This document shows, in pieces, positions 23,012-35,319 of a stretch of 64,000 nt of DNA; within the stretch, counting starts at the first letter, position 1; every line of letters begins with the position of its first letter. Under the pieces are notes generated by a model that was not told the origin of the DNA, searched no databases, and saw nothing but the letters and a program-made list of their open reading frames with translations. This DNA is from Emergomyces orientalis (lineage: Eukaryota; Ascomycota; Eurotiomycetes; Onygenales; Ajellomycetaceae): assembly GCA_002110485.1 (NCBI GenBank), contig MOWL01000067.1, forward strand, positions 4,030,001-4,094,000. Reading direction: 5' to 3'. The translations under genes were made by a program, and so were the position numbers.

Positions 23012-23386
23012 CTTTGAAGGAAGGGAATTATAGATTCGCCTGCTATTTAAAATCTCAAATTTCAATTCACAGCCGCAAAGTCAAGAGAGCAAGCGTAGTG
23101 AGCATAGAGTAAGCAATGAAGAAAATAGAAGACGGGGTTGGAAGTTGTTTCGGTCTCTGTATCTAAATAATTTCTTTCAAATGGTGGGGAATTAGTTATT
23201 TACGCGGCTTGAGGTTCCCTCAGAGCCTCAGGCAGCAACGTGATGCCAAGCCCAGAGAGACCACCTTGCGGAGCTCCAACGAAGCAACAGTTTATTCAAT
23301 GACATTCAATACAACTCGACAACAACAAAAGACGACACATTTACCCCTAGTTATACTTGTTGTGTCTCTTTGCGATTTAGGCCAGT
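23012..23386. promoter_or_regulatory. shared divergent promoter of csn8-like and stt3
   Basis: 375 nt between start codons on opposite strands. Position inferred from layout; no specific site identified. Confidence 0.5.
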
Positions 23387-26068
23387 ATGGCCACTGCTGC
23401 AATTGAGCCCATTTTGAAGGGCGCTACCTCAAACAACACTCGAGGGCTGCTCCGCGTTACCATCCTGGTACTCATCGCCGCCGCTGCTGTTGCCAGTCGA
23501 CTCTTCAGCGTTATAAGTAAGATAACATTGTATTCTTTTTGTTTTTATGTTATGTGTGGAACTGGAAATATATATTATGCATTGATGCTAATGAATTATG
23601 TTAATACAGGATTTGAGAGTATAATTCACGAGTGTATGTTCCGCTACCTGCTTAACTAACTCTCCCACTCCCTAATAAGCAGCCCCCTTCTTATCTATTC
23701 CACTGAAACGCATACTGAAATTTCGTCTACCCTATAGTCGACCCTTGGTTCAATTTCAGAGCAACTAAATATCTTGTGAAGCATGGCTTTTACAGCTTCT
23801 GGGACTGGTTCGATGACCGTAAGACAGCCCTTGAACAACCTATGTCCGAGAGCTATTAATGCGTTGGGCAACATCACAAGCGAACAAATTCTAAAATAAT
23901 ATATTCTTGTGATTAGGAACATGGCATCCCCTTGGACGTGTTACTGGCGGTACTTTGTATCCGGGCTTGATGGTTACCAGTGGCGTGATATACCATATCC
24001 TCCGATTCCTTTCGATTCCGGTTGATATTCGAAACATTTGTGTGCTTCTGGCTCCCGCCTTCTCCGGGTTGACTGCCGTAGCCATGTATCTCCTTACTTG
24101 CGAAATGTCTCCGTCACCATCGGCTGGCCTTCTTGCTGCTGCTTTCATGGGAATTGTCCCCGGATATATTTCCCGCTCCGTCGCTGGCAGTTACGACAAT
24201 GAAGCTATTGCAATATTCCTTCTCGTCTTTACTTTTTACCTCTGGATTATGGCGTTGAAGAACGGATCGATTATGTGGGGTGCTCTGACGGCCTTGTTTT
24301 ACGGATACATGGTTTCTGCCTGGGGCGGATATGTCTTCATCACGAATTTGATTCCCCTTCACGTATTTGTTCTCATATGTATGGGCCGCTACAGCTCCCG
24401 CCTTTATATCAGTTACACTACCTGGTATGCCCTGGGGACTTTGGCCAGCATGCAAATACCCTTTGTCGGGTTCCTGCCTATTCGAAGCAGTGATCACATG
24501 GCGGCATTAGGTATGTTTCCTTATTTTCTTTGAAAATACTAAATAGCAATACTGATCCCTTTTAGGAATTTTTGGTCTTATCCAGGTTGTTGCCTTTGTC
24601 GAGTTCCTTCGTTCTCAGGTGCCAGGGAAACAATTTCAAACTCTACTCACAAGTTTGGTATTGCTCATATTCGGCATCTCCTTCATGGGCCTTGTCCTGC
24701 TTACCGTTTCGGGTGTCATTGCTCCCTGGAGTGGCCGGTTCTACTCCCTTTGGGATACTGGCTATGCTAAAATTCACATACCGATTATTGCTTCCGTTTC
24801 AGAGCATCAGCCAACTGCTTGGCCTTCATTTTTCTTCGACCTTAACATGTTGATCTGGCTCTTCCCAGCCGGTGTATATATGTGCTTCCGTCAACTAAAG
24901 GACGAGCACGTGTTCGTTATTATCTATGCCGTTCTCGCTAGCTACTTCGCCGGGGTAATGGTGCGATTAATGCTTACTCTCACACCCATTGTCTGTGTAG
25001 CAGCTGCAATAATTTTGTCGCACATCCTTGATACCTACCTTGGCAGCTCGCCTGCGGAACCGGAAGACAACAACAACAAACCATCTCAAGGTGCCCTCCG
25101 ATCTGCGCGGAAGCAAGTTGTGGGGATTTATTCCAACCTTTCAAAAGGGTTGATCTCTACCTCCATCGTAATCTACCTTCTCCTGTTTGTGGCCCATTGT
25201 ACTTGGGTGACGTCAAACGCATACTCATCCCCATCTGTTGTTTTGGCAAGTAAGCTGCCAGACGGAAGTCAGTACATCATTGATGACTATCGTGAAGCTT
25301 ACTACTGGCTGCGCCAAAATACTCCAGAGAACGCTAAGATCATGGCGTGGTGGGATTATGGTTATCAAATTGGTGGGATGGCTGATCGCCCTACTCTCGT
25401 TGATAATAACACATGGAATAACACCCATATTGCAACTGTCGGCAAGGCAATGAGCTCGCGCGAGGAAGTCAGCTACCCCATCCTTCGACAACACGATGTT
25501 GATTACGTGTTGGTCGTCTTTGGTGGATTGCTAGGATACTCTGGAGATGATATCAACAAGTTCCTATGGATGGTTCGAATTGCTGAAGGCATTTGGCCGG
25601 ACGAGGTCAAGGAGCGTGATTTCTTCACTGCCAGAGGCGAATACCGCGTCGATGATGAAGCCACCCCAACCATGCGAAACAGTCTGATGTGAGTTTCCTT
25701 CCCATGCTTACATGCATGTTTAAACATAAATACTCGCTCCATTGTATTGCAGGTCGATCTCCTTGTAATTCACCCACTAACAAAACTATCCCTCCAGGTA
25801 TAAAATGTCATACTACAACTTCAACGCACTCTTCCCAGGCGGCCAAGCAATGGATCGCGTGCGCGGCGCGCGTCTTCCAGCTCAGGGGCCCCAGCTGACT
25901 ACACTCGACGAAGCATTTACCAGCGAAAACTGGATCATCAGAATCTATAAAGTCAAGGACCTTGATAACGTCGGACGAGACCATAACAATGCCGTCGCCT
26001 TCGATAAGGGCCACAAGAAGAAGAAGGCGCCCAAGAAGAGGGGCCCAAGGGTTTTGAGAACCGAATAG
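23387..26068 (+). CDS. stt3: STT3, catalytic subunit of oligosaccharyltransferase
   Basis: Multi-pass ER enzyme that moves the Glc3Man9GlcNAc2 glycan from dolichol to Asn in N-x-S/T sites. Exons 23387-23516, 23610-23633, 23738-23818, 23917-24510, 24566-25688, 25798-26068; the frame is kept at all five joints and gives 740 residues (yeast 718). Exon 2 is a 24-nt microexon. Together exons 2 and 3 build FESIIHEFDPWFNFRAT, which holds the acidic ExD motif (Glu51, Asp53) that binds the divalent metal. SVAGSYDNEAIAIF follows in the next lumenal loop. The hallmark WWDYG is at about residues 537-541 (MAWWDYGYQIGG), followed by NNTWNNTHIA, itself a sequon-bearing segment in the family. The C-terminus is Lys-rich (HKKKKAPKKRG). 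Confidence 0.96.
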
Positions 26069-27631
26069 ATATTCTTGTATATTTGGCCTTCCCCTTTTTT
26101 CCATTAATTGTTTCTCTTTCAATCTTGTCGTTATTAGTTTTGCATGTTGTGAAATGTGGATCAGGGTTTCTCCCTCTCCTTTTCTTTCATAATTGTGAGT
26201 CTTAAAGGCCGTAAGATAAAATGGTATAGGGTTTTCTCTTTTTATTTCCTTCGTTTGCTCCGGATCGGATAAGCGTTTCCTCTACCTTCCCCCTCACGAA
26301 AAAGCGAGGCTGGAGAGAGGGTAATAGATTTCTTTGCACATTCCCCGATTTCTGAGAAAAGCCCTGAGGCTAGGGCGGATGTTATTTTTATTTTATTTCA
26401 ACAGGCTTGTGGTGTTGGTATTCCATGTATGCCCATCCCTCTACTATGAGATCCCATTTTCTTCTTTGTTTCGTTAAGCATCCCACATCCGTCTTTCTCG
26501 AGTTATCCCTCAGCAAATTTACCTTATCTTCAGCTAACAGAATCACCTCTGACGACTTGGCCAGGGTACTATTTTATGGAGTGGCTGCCACTTTGATTTG
26601 TTCTCGAGAATTATTTTCAGTGTTCTATTATTTGTGGTGGCGGAAAGCCTACTGCAGTCAGGGGCCTTTGCAAGAGCATAGATTCCTTGCTCTAGTATGT
26701 ACTCCTTCTAAATGTTATTTACATGCTTTCCTAACAATTCATGAATCTCTAAACATAAATTGGTATGTACGTGAGATCAGCACGCCCGCTCATCTGCACT
26801 GGTTGATGGCATTTTCGATGTCTTTAATTACCCCTGAATTGCATGGCTTAGAATTCCCCCAACACTGGATATGGAAACCCCTTGCATAGTTGACCAGGCT
26901 GGGTTTACATTAGGTGTACTATGTTTGTTATTCAACATAATACAGTATGAAAGAAAATGCGTATAGAATACAACGTCATGTTGCAAAGGGAGCGGTTTGA
27001 TATCAATCGGTCCGTAGGGTCGGCAACCCGTGCATCCATCATTGCCATTCTGCTTGCTTTCATTCAAGGTCCTGTCCGGGCCTTGTCAGCACTTTTCGCT
27101 GCTGGTGATACCATAACTACTGTGGGTGATCTACGAAGGGGCGAGGGAATTGTCAACCATGAGCTTGTCTGGTTTGCGGAGTTATGCTGTTCACGAGGAA
27201 CCCGTGGGCCTGAACAAGCAGAATTCTGCAGTGGCCAAAGTCCCCAAGCTACCCCCATTCTATGGAGGGATGGGAGGCCAAGAACTGGTCAAACGATACG
27301 CCAATAACACTGCCCATGTGTTTTTTTCAAGGCGCAAACTAAGGGTTGAATACGAGCGGTCTAACTGCAAACGCATTCAAAATATCAGTTTTGTGAGGGG
27401 CTGGATCTGGCAAAAGCCACCAACGGGATGGTGGAAGTGGGGGGGGGGGAAATAAATACCCCAGCGCGCCTCGTTTTTCGAGGAACTAGTAATAGGATAA
27501 TGAGAAATTGAAAATCAGCATCATTACTGCCAGCCATTCAGATTTTGGGAGAAAGAAACAAACTTGAGAATTTGATAGATTTCTATCCGAATCCACGTCT
27601 AACCGACTCGTTCGCATCCGCAGACGACCGC
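26069..27631. other. intergenic, no gene seen
   Basis: About 1.56 kb. Contains a poly(G) run near 27439-27449. Short open frames on both strands, none with a domain or a plausible splice partner. Confidence 0.45.
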
Positions 27632-28798
27632 ATGGTGCTAAACAAGCTTTTCGGGAAGAAGAATAAATCCGCTTCAAGGACGATGAGTGTCAGCGTTGGT
27701 GAGTGGTTTTCATAATGAGAGGCATTCGGTTCGTTCACCGTACTATTTATTACCTCGCTCAGGTATCATATATACTATATATTGCCAAAGGGCTCCTCGA
27801 TCAAGAGAATACCCTTTAACTCTGCGGTTCGAACCTTTGACCCGTAACCTCGGTGCCTATTTCGCAGCTGACATTGTGCAGAACAGCCATATGTGCTACC
27901 CCCGAACCAAATGCAGGATATGAAGCCGATATCTTCAGGCCCAATACCACAGCCGCATGAAAGGCCACATCCGCCAACGCCTCAGACAGGCAATGGCCAG
28001 CGTATCGTAAACCCGCAGACATGTACCATGCACGACAAGTACGATATATCCCTATTCGACATAACCTTGGTGCATCCAATTCAGTCAACATTCATCACTT
28101 TTGATGTCGTTCCTACTCCTCCCACGACGGAACCAGCGCGCACAGAATTCATCAAGAACCATTTCATTCAGCAGATCTATTGGTATCCCTGGACATGCGA
28201 TTTAATGGCTAAAGACGTGACGAATACCAAGTTCAAGGATGCCGGGGTGGAGATGAACATGCAATCGCGCTATGCCGAAGCTGAAGCCATAATCACTCCT
28301 TTATATCGCGACGCCCAGAGAAAGCTAGGCTATATGCACCCTAGAACCATCTACCATATGAACAATCTTGGAGTGGCCTTGGGTGGCCAAGGCAAGTTTC
28401 GGGAAGCTGAAGCAATATTAAATGACACTGTCGGGATGAAGTTTTCCGAGATGGATCCCGCACATTCTAGTACGCTAGGCAGCATGATGAACATCGTGCT
28501 CGCCTATAAGGGCCAGGGCAAATGGCAGAGGGCTAATGAAGTGTTAAGCCAAATGATAAATATTAGAGCGGGGGCCGGGGGCATAGCGGACCCGGACTTT
28601 TTAGATTGGAATGATTGTCTGGGCGTGGTACTGGCGATTGAGCAGAAGTATGATGAGGCGGAAGAAGTGCTCTTGCGCTGTTATGATGCGCGGCAGAAGC
28701 TTGGGCGCGATCCGTACATCTTTTGCACGCAATATACGTTAGAATGGGTTCAGAAGCAGAAGACGTCATCGCCTGCACATGAAAAGAAGTCGGGTTGA
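27632..28798 (+). CDS. TPR-repeat protein, two exons
   Basis: Exons 27632-27698 and 27882-28798; the donor GTGAGT and acceptor GTGCAG join in phase 1 and give 327 residues. Exon 1 codes for MVLNKLFGKKNKSASRTMSVSV, which then reads EQPYVLPPNQ. A Pro-rich stretch follows. From about residue 147 there are TPR-like helix pairs of the kinesin-light-chain/TPR_12 type: YAEAEAIITPLYRDAQRKLG, then HMNNLGVALGGQGKFREAEA, then MMNIVLAYKGQGKWQRANEV and CLGVVLAIEQKYDEAEEVLL. In filamentous fungi such repeats often form the C-terminal part of NLR-like proteins, but no NB-ARC or effector domain is present upstream, so this is either a small stand-alone TPR protein or a derived tail. No function inferred. Confidence 0.72.
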
Positions 28799-29550
28799 TT
28801 CATTAATACAACCCGCGAGTTTGCAAGCCCGCCAGGATTTCAGGTTTTATGCCCACTTTTTCCCCCATATCTCGCATTCCACGGCTCCGTCCCAGAGCTT
28901 CGCCTCGTCTGCATGAATGTCTAATATACAACATAACAAGCCCTTTTTATATTTATGTCTACTTAATGATCCTGTATATGCCTCTATGCGTCCGTTCTTA
29001 CATTCCTGTATTTGTTTCAGCCTATTTCTAACGATCTTCTCAACCTTTTCTTTTGATCTTAAAATCTTATACCGATCTCCTATTTTAACGTTTATCGATA
29101 GCTGCAACCTATCCCATATGTCTATTTACTACAGTAGATGAATATTAAGAAAAATGAACAACAAAAAAAGGTTTCATTTAATATTACATGGCTCCAAGCC
29201 GAGGAAAGTCTAACCCGGAAAACGCCATATTTGACATCAAAAAAGTTTCCCGCTTTATCGTAGCAATTCCGAATTCATTTCGCTTCCAGTTCTTCAAAAA
29301 CTCCATAATCGCATACCTGAATGCGTCTCTCTTTGTATATGTCTTGTCTAAATGATAATACAGACAACCAATCGCTTGAAGAAATAAGATATCCGGGGGG
29401 ATACAAGGATTAATCAACATGGAACTACACCAGACATCGCGAAGCGAAGCGAGGGACTTCATCCTATCTAACGACAACGGCGTCTCAAACCGGGGCAGGG
29501 GTAGCGGTAGATGACGAAGCGGGCGTATCATCAGTGCCTTTCACCTCCTG
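28799..29550. other. 3' flanks, with an open frame of doubtful status
   Basis: Convergent region between the TPR gene and pta1. On the minus strand 29184-29531 is open for 115 codons (MIRPLRHLPLPLPRFETPL to FSGLDFPRLGAM), starting 20 nt after the pta1 stop. It has protein-like composition but no recognised domain and could be 3' UTR of pta1. It is noted, not called as a gene. Confidence 0.35.
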
Positions 29551-32500
29551 CTACTGCATGCCGCTCAATGTTGAGTTGGGCGTCGATTCAGGTTCAGGTT
29601 TGAGCTCCTGGTTTTGAGCGTCGACGTTCCCGGCGACACCGGACTCTGACTTTACACCATTCGATGTATTAACCCCGGTTGCGGCAGCGGGATTGGAATG
29701 TGCACTTTCGCCTTGCTCAGTAGATGGTGTAGCGGTGCGTGGCGTTTGCGTTGTCGACGATGGGTTAGGTTTTGAGGTGGGCTCCTCTTGCTTTGGAATG
29801 ACTTGTGGTCGCCATTTGAGGAGGACCTTCGAAACGAGGGGGCGCGCTTCTTCCACTATATGATTTGGGAATTGTGGTTAGATATATCGTGATAAGGGGA
29901 AGGTGGTGAAAGAAAAAACTGATAAACACTGGGGAGAGGCGTTTCAGATAGGGGTCTTCTTTTACCTTTTGCATAGAGGTCTTGGAGGGCATCTAAGCAA
30001 AGTTCCCTTGCAGGAGGTCTCACAAGGACAAGGTAACTATGGTTTAATTAGTACTGAACGATTCATATATTGTAAGGAATACAGGCGAATGGGGCCTTTT
30101 ACTTACTGAAGGGCCTGAACACATAGGGTAACACGCTCAGGGTCATTTGCCAAACTCTTCATCTTTTGCACGAGCTCGTGACCGAGTTCTGGTATCTCGC
30201 TTAGAAACCTAATCAGGACCTTATCTCTTGCGTCCAAATAAGGTAAGATGCCTTCTAGTAGCCTCATAGCCCATTTCTCGTAGTGTCTTGGGACGATAAC
30301 ATCATGATCACCGTTACCCCCAGAGGCAGCATATTTTAGTTGTATATGGTCATTATACCACTCCTCGTTCATCCAGGAAATAGCGACGTTGATTCGAACC
30401 CGAAAATCTTCAAGGACATATCGGTACAGCATCTCCCTGATGCCGTCTCCCATGCTGATACGTTGGTTTGATAATGACTGACGGCCGCCTTCCGTCTTGA
30501 TGATCTCATCCGCTTCATCCACCTCCAAACCAGCCGATGCTCGAGTCGCCAATCGAGTAAGCAGGACTAACCAAGAGTCCCGATCAAATGAGCTGGCAGC
30601 TAGCCTCCCGAATCCTGGCTTCTGGGAAACTTTGAGTGCCTTTGACGGTTGCTCCAAGGCAGATATCATGCCAAAAACCCTTTCAATTGCTCCTTTCCCA
30701 ATTTTAGCGGCATCTGCCACCGACAGTGGTGGAGGCTGTGGTAGCACAAACGGACCGAGGGCAACCAGGTCTGGTGGGAGTTCTTCATTTTCGGCCGCAG
30801 GCGGCCCCGATGGCACTTGCGCCTCTGTTGGTACGTCCATTGGCTGATATTCTGGTTCGTAATCATCTTCCTCTTCTACTCCTGATGGTGCTGCAGTTGG
30901 AGCGGGAAGTTGCGAAGCTTGATGTTCGAAGACTTGTTTCTTGGATAATGTGAGGTAACGGGATCGAACAGCCTAGAGACCAGAAGTGTAAGTCATACTA
31001 TACTTTACTTTGTCTTTTGAGGCAGGATATGAAACATGATTCTAAAAAGGTAACGTACGCCAATCGCTTGATCTAAAGCCTCGGGATCAACTCGACTAAG
31101 AACAGGAATGGTGATTTTGACAATTAGGTCCGCGGGGAGCTGCTTGACATCGAACGATGTCAAACCCACGTCATTGGTCAATGTGAAAAGCTGGGCAAAG
31201 CTATTAGGACCAGGTGGCATGGGAGGGATCTTCAATTGAGGCGGAGTATCGACACCAAGTCTTGCACGCTTTGCGCTATCTATAAGATCTGTTGGTTCAG
31301 TCGGTAGCGCTCGCTTCTTCGATGCTTCTTCGAAAATGTCATTCCGCGACTGCGCCAATCGTTCCAAATACTGCTGAATACGACTAACCAAAGGATGATT
31401 TGGGTTCCTAAGAGCGACAATCAGAACAAGTTACTAATTTACACAGCCCGACTACGTACCTCTTCATTATGTTGATGAGCAATGCTCTCGTGGTGCGTTC
31501 CATAGACTTGATTTTTACTCGAATGGTAGGAGTCATTGGCGCGTTTGCTTGTTTAAGAGGGTTGAAATTAAGAATCGCATTTACAATCTTACTTGAAATG
31601 GACTGTCGGGTGCGTATCATGATCGGGAGGCAATTTAGCGTAGCGTTGACCAAGATAGGATCACTATATTTGTTAATAGGATGTTGTCTTGCCTTACTAC
31701 CAGTACAAACGGATTCGGATACACACCTCGAATTGTCATAGAAAACATTGAGTAGCCTATCTAGCAAGCCAGAAGCCTCTGCTTCGAGGTTAGGCAGTGG
31801 AATAAGTGGGTGATTTCTCGGCACAAGTGATAAGGAGGTTTCATTTTGTTCAGGCCGCTGTAGCTGTGTTTAGTATTTCGGAACGATACAAGAATTTATC
31901 AAGTCATACATACCCTTGGATCTGAGATGAGGCCAGTGGTTTGGACCTGCACCACTTTCTGGACGAATTTGATACAGCAAACCTTGATGCTATTGGAAGC
32001 ATTGTCCCATCGTTTAAATATATTCTGCTTAATGGCTGTCATTTTCTCCCACAACGCAGATTCGTTGGGGTTATCAATACTAGTGAAAAAAGCACATCAC
32101 ATCAGAACCCATGCTACCCATACTCATGATAAAAAAAAAATTTACTGCTTCGACGGCGAACGTTCGGCCATCTAGCTTTCTCCACAACTATTTGATGTCC
32201 GCGATTCCAACGGGTCAGAGGTTTAAGGGGTCGGGATGCCAGGGGGTTCGACATACATAGTCCTAAACACCAATGGATAAATACTCGCTGCTGTTTGAAT
32301 AACGCCCCTTACGACACTGGCATCCTCATCTGAATTTTCCAATAACTCCGACAATGTTTGTATCACCTGCGTACTCAGTTTCTGCTTCGGTTGTTGGGCC
32401 AGCGCGGGGCTGGCAAAAGTTTCCGCTAGGAATTCAGCACCCCACCGTCGTAACTCTACCCGTGCTTTTGCGCCTATTATTGGAAGTATGCCCTGAACGA

Positions 32501-32594
32501 TCTGAGGATATAAAGCAGCATCACCAAGCACGACGTTCCTAGCAGTGTCCAGCTGGGACATCTGCTCCACGAGATTGTTGAAAGGCAAAGCCAT
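29551..32594 (-). CDS. pta1: Pta1/symplekin subunit of the cleavage and polyadenylation factor
   Basis: Scaffold of the mRNA 3'-end processing machinery, bridging the nuclease and phosphatase modules. Eight exons: 32594-32257, 32079-31914, 31857-31727, 31663-31460, 31407-31059, 30972-30107, 30036-29966, 29855-29551. All seven joints keep frame, giving 809 residues (yeast Pta1 785). The N-terminal HEAT-like region is clear: VRGVIQTAASIYPLVFR joins IIDNPNESALWEKM in exon 2, the signature of the symplekin/Pta1 N-terminal domain, and continues through VNAILNFNPLKQANAP. The middle contains a Pro-rich linker with KKRALPTEP and SAKRARLG. The C-terminal half has further helices (YEKWAMRLLEGILPYLDARD) and a low-complexity Thr/Pro/Glu tail ending LSGMQ. 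Exon 7 (71 nt) supplies LVLVRPPARELCLDALQDLY. Confidence 0.93.
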
Positions 32595-33443
32595 GGTGGC
32601 TCTGATCCCGGCGGCAGGTCACAAGGCAACACTGGTTAAATCAAGCAGCGTTTTGTATTCTAATTCTGATCGGAGAGGTCTAATATTATTACTTTAGCTG
32701 GAAGTATAGGAGAGGAATCGTAGATATCGGCGTAGTATCTGGGGGCGGTCGGGGAGGCAGACGTGAATCGCTGTACAACCACAAAAATTGGAGGACAGCG
32801 GTGGAGAGGCTAGGAAGGCAGCCTATTTACCACTTCAAATGGACGGAAGTCAAAAAATAAAAGGGACGCTACATGGAGAAGAGGAAGTAAAAGCTAGCTA
32901 GGAAGTCTTAATCGTTGGGCCGGCGGTGGTTGTGGAGCAATGTGTGTTGATTGAGTGGGTTGTCTGGGAGCAAGTCGCGAGGTCTGAGATCGCTGATGGA
33001 TGAAGCTCAGGAAGTGAGAGCGCTAACCTGTTTCAGCCTGCCATCACCCGCGCAGATAGCCGCGACAAGCGTTGGCGCAACTGGTAGCAGATGAGAGGCT
33101 TTCGGAGGAAGAAGATATCAAAGAATAAAGTGATAAAAGAAATTACATGAAGCACCTATTATCCCTAACAACCGTCTTTTGATGCCAAGCGAAGCCCACA
33201 ACATTGGCTGGACAAATTCCATCGGGACAGATGGGCGATGGAAGAAATCACGTGGTGCCAAGATTTCCTCCCTCTGCGGCTGGGACGGCGGAGAATCCTC
33301 ACCAGAAGATTTTGATGTCAGTGTTGATATTAATTAATGTCATTTAATACACGCGAGCGACTGAAACGGAAACCAATATTTTCCACCCCGTCTTCCTTGG
33401 ATAACCAATACCATTGATACTTGGATAGGCAATTCTTGCTAAC
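32595..33443. promoter_or_regulatory. divergent promoter region of pta1 and coa3
   Basis: 849 nt between start codons on opposite strands; no open frame of note. Presumed to hold both promoters and 5' leaders. Confidence 0.45.
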
Positions 33444-33853
33444 ATGACAGTGTAAGTTTCCACCTCATATTCACGCCTCTGAAGCTTATCCGCAAGAAAT
33501 CCTCCGCTGAACGAAGCCGCAATTTAACTAACTCCTGCCCACTCTATAGGTTCAAATCCTCCTATTACGATAGAGACTACAGGGCGGGTGCCGCCCTTAT
33601 CCGGGCTCGTCGACCATACCTGATCAAAAATGCTGCTACTGGACTCGCATTGTTCGGCTTCTGTATAGGCGTTTGTATGCCTTCAACCCCCCTCGGCCCC
33701 CCTGGACCCCCACGTACCGCCTTAATTTTATCTAATCATGATGCTTTTATAGATGCTTTCACCATAAATGCTGTTGGACAAGATGATTTCTCGGACGTGA
33801 AGCTTCCGGACAAGAAACCGGGTGACACAAGCCCAGCACAAGTGACGAAATAA
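33444..33853 (+). CDS. coa3: COA3-like cytochrome c oxidase assembly factor
   Basis: Small mitochondrial inner-membrane protein that controls Cox1 translation and early oxidase assembly. Exons 33444-33451 (8 nt only), 33550-33674, 33753-33853; phases 2 and 1 fit and give 77 residues. Protein reads MTVFKSSYYDRDYRAGAALI, then a conserved RARRPYLIKNA, one membrane helix (TGLALFGFCIGVYAFTINA), and VGQDDFSDVKLPDKKPGD. The pattern YDRDYRAGxALIRARRPYLxKN followed by VYAxTINAVxQDDFSDV is the fungal Coa3 signature as I know it. Ignoring the second intron leaves a longer open frame that replaces the helix end with a Pro-rich run, so the spliced form is clearly right. Confidence 0.88.
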
Positions 33854-35319
33854 ATGACTATAAACGCACATCCTTATAATATAATGGCCATCACCTCTCT
33901 CAACTAAACCCAAGTCCCACCTGCCCGGAGTTTACGGACTACTGAACTACCTCCCCGCGATCTTCATTTTCAATTCCCTGGCGTTAAGTGTGTTTTCTAT
34001 TTTGGGGAGAGAAAAATCGAATTCGGAGTTGAATGATGCGATCATTCCTATGTCATTGGGTGGGGGAGGAGGAGCCTGAATGCACAATGAGAGGGGGAAT
34101 CAATCAACTATAAGAGCAGTACTATGGACGTCCATTTGGGTGAGTATGGGAGAGCATCTTCTTACATAACTCCCATCAGACTGGACAAAGAGAATTTGCT
34201 ATGTCACGTTCTGACACCTACAATTTATCCCCCGTGATCGATGCTTTGCCCGCGTCTACAATCTCTGCTCTGCTCTCCTCTTCTTCCTTAGTTCTACAAC
34301 CATTTTTTTCTTATTATTATGTACAAATACTCTATTTCTTTCAGCTTACTTCGAAGTTCTCTTGTATTCACGGATATACATTTACCATTTGGAACCCCCA
34401 CTATTACCCCTAGCACCAGTACAATTAAATATATATACTCTCCTAGCCTATTTGTTCTTCAGCTGTGAAGGCTCCATGTACTATTCTCGAATTCTTATTC
34501 CTTTTTTGGTCCAGGCTCTAACCTTGAAATCCATGCAATCTCGTCACCCGCATGAATTGAGAAGCACTTCCCATAGACCCAAAAACCAGGCGCATTACGT
34601 CGTCTTTACCAAGCTGCCTTGACATGGCGGCCCAGATGCAACAGGACACAGGGCGTGGGTTTCTGCCCTCAAACCGGAGAACGAGTATCCCCGGGAGGAG
34701 CAATGCAGTTATTCCAGTTTACCATACAAGAGCCCTCGTGGTTGACTACAATTTTGATTCTCAATGTTCTACAACTAACAGAAGAAGAATGAGAAAGCAT
34801 ATATCCGACCCAAATATTTTGTCAGTCACTGGCCGTGAAGTTTACGCTGGCGAATTGCATACGTCCCATCAATGATTGCACACTACATACATAAATATGC
34901 GTAATGCACAATATGGATGCTAGCCTTCTAAACTAGATTATATTCATGCGCAAGGAGAACGGGTTGGTGAATCGGCAACCCAAACTTTCCGAGGCATTAC
35001 GAGGGACATATGCAGCTTCCTACTCCAGGCGATATCAAAATATTCCGCTTTAGCAAGCCGGTCAGTGCAAATGCTATAAATATGGGTATCCACTCCCTCA
35101 AAAAGTTCTTGCAAGTACTTTTTCCAAATTCTCTCCAACAGCCAGCGATCTATATCTTACTAGTTGAAAATTTTCATAGGTGAGAGCAAATCCTTTTGCA
35201 TGAGCCATTTAATAAACTAACAATGCACATAACTACAGGCAGGCCTAGACTCTTTCGCGAGACTTCATTTCTTTTAATTCGAGCCATTCCGTTTCACGAC
35301 TCGGTGTTGTCCACTCGTC
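33854..35319. other. gene-poor stretch, no gene seen
   Basis: About 1.47 kb with only short conflicting open frames. A/T-rich. Precedes the first copy of a secreted cysteine-rich family. Confidence 0.45.

Noticed and set aside
27822..27832. GGTTCGAACC resembling a tRNA T-loop
   Set aside because: No A-box or cloverleaf partner in the flanking 80 nt; it is within the intron of the TPR gene.
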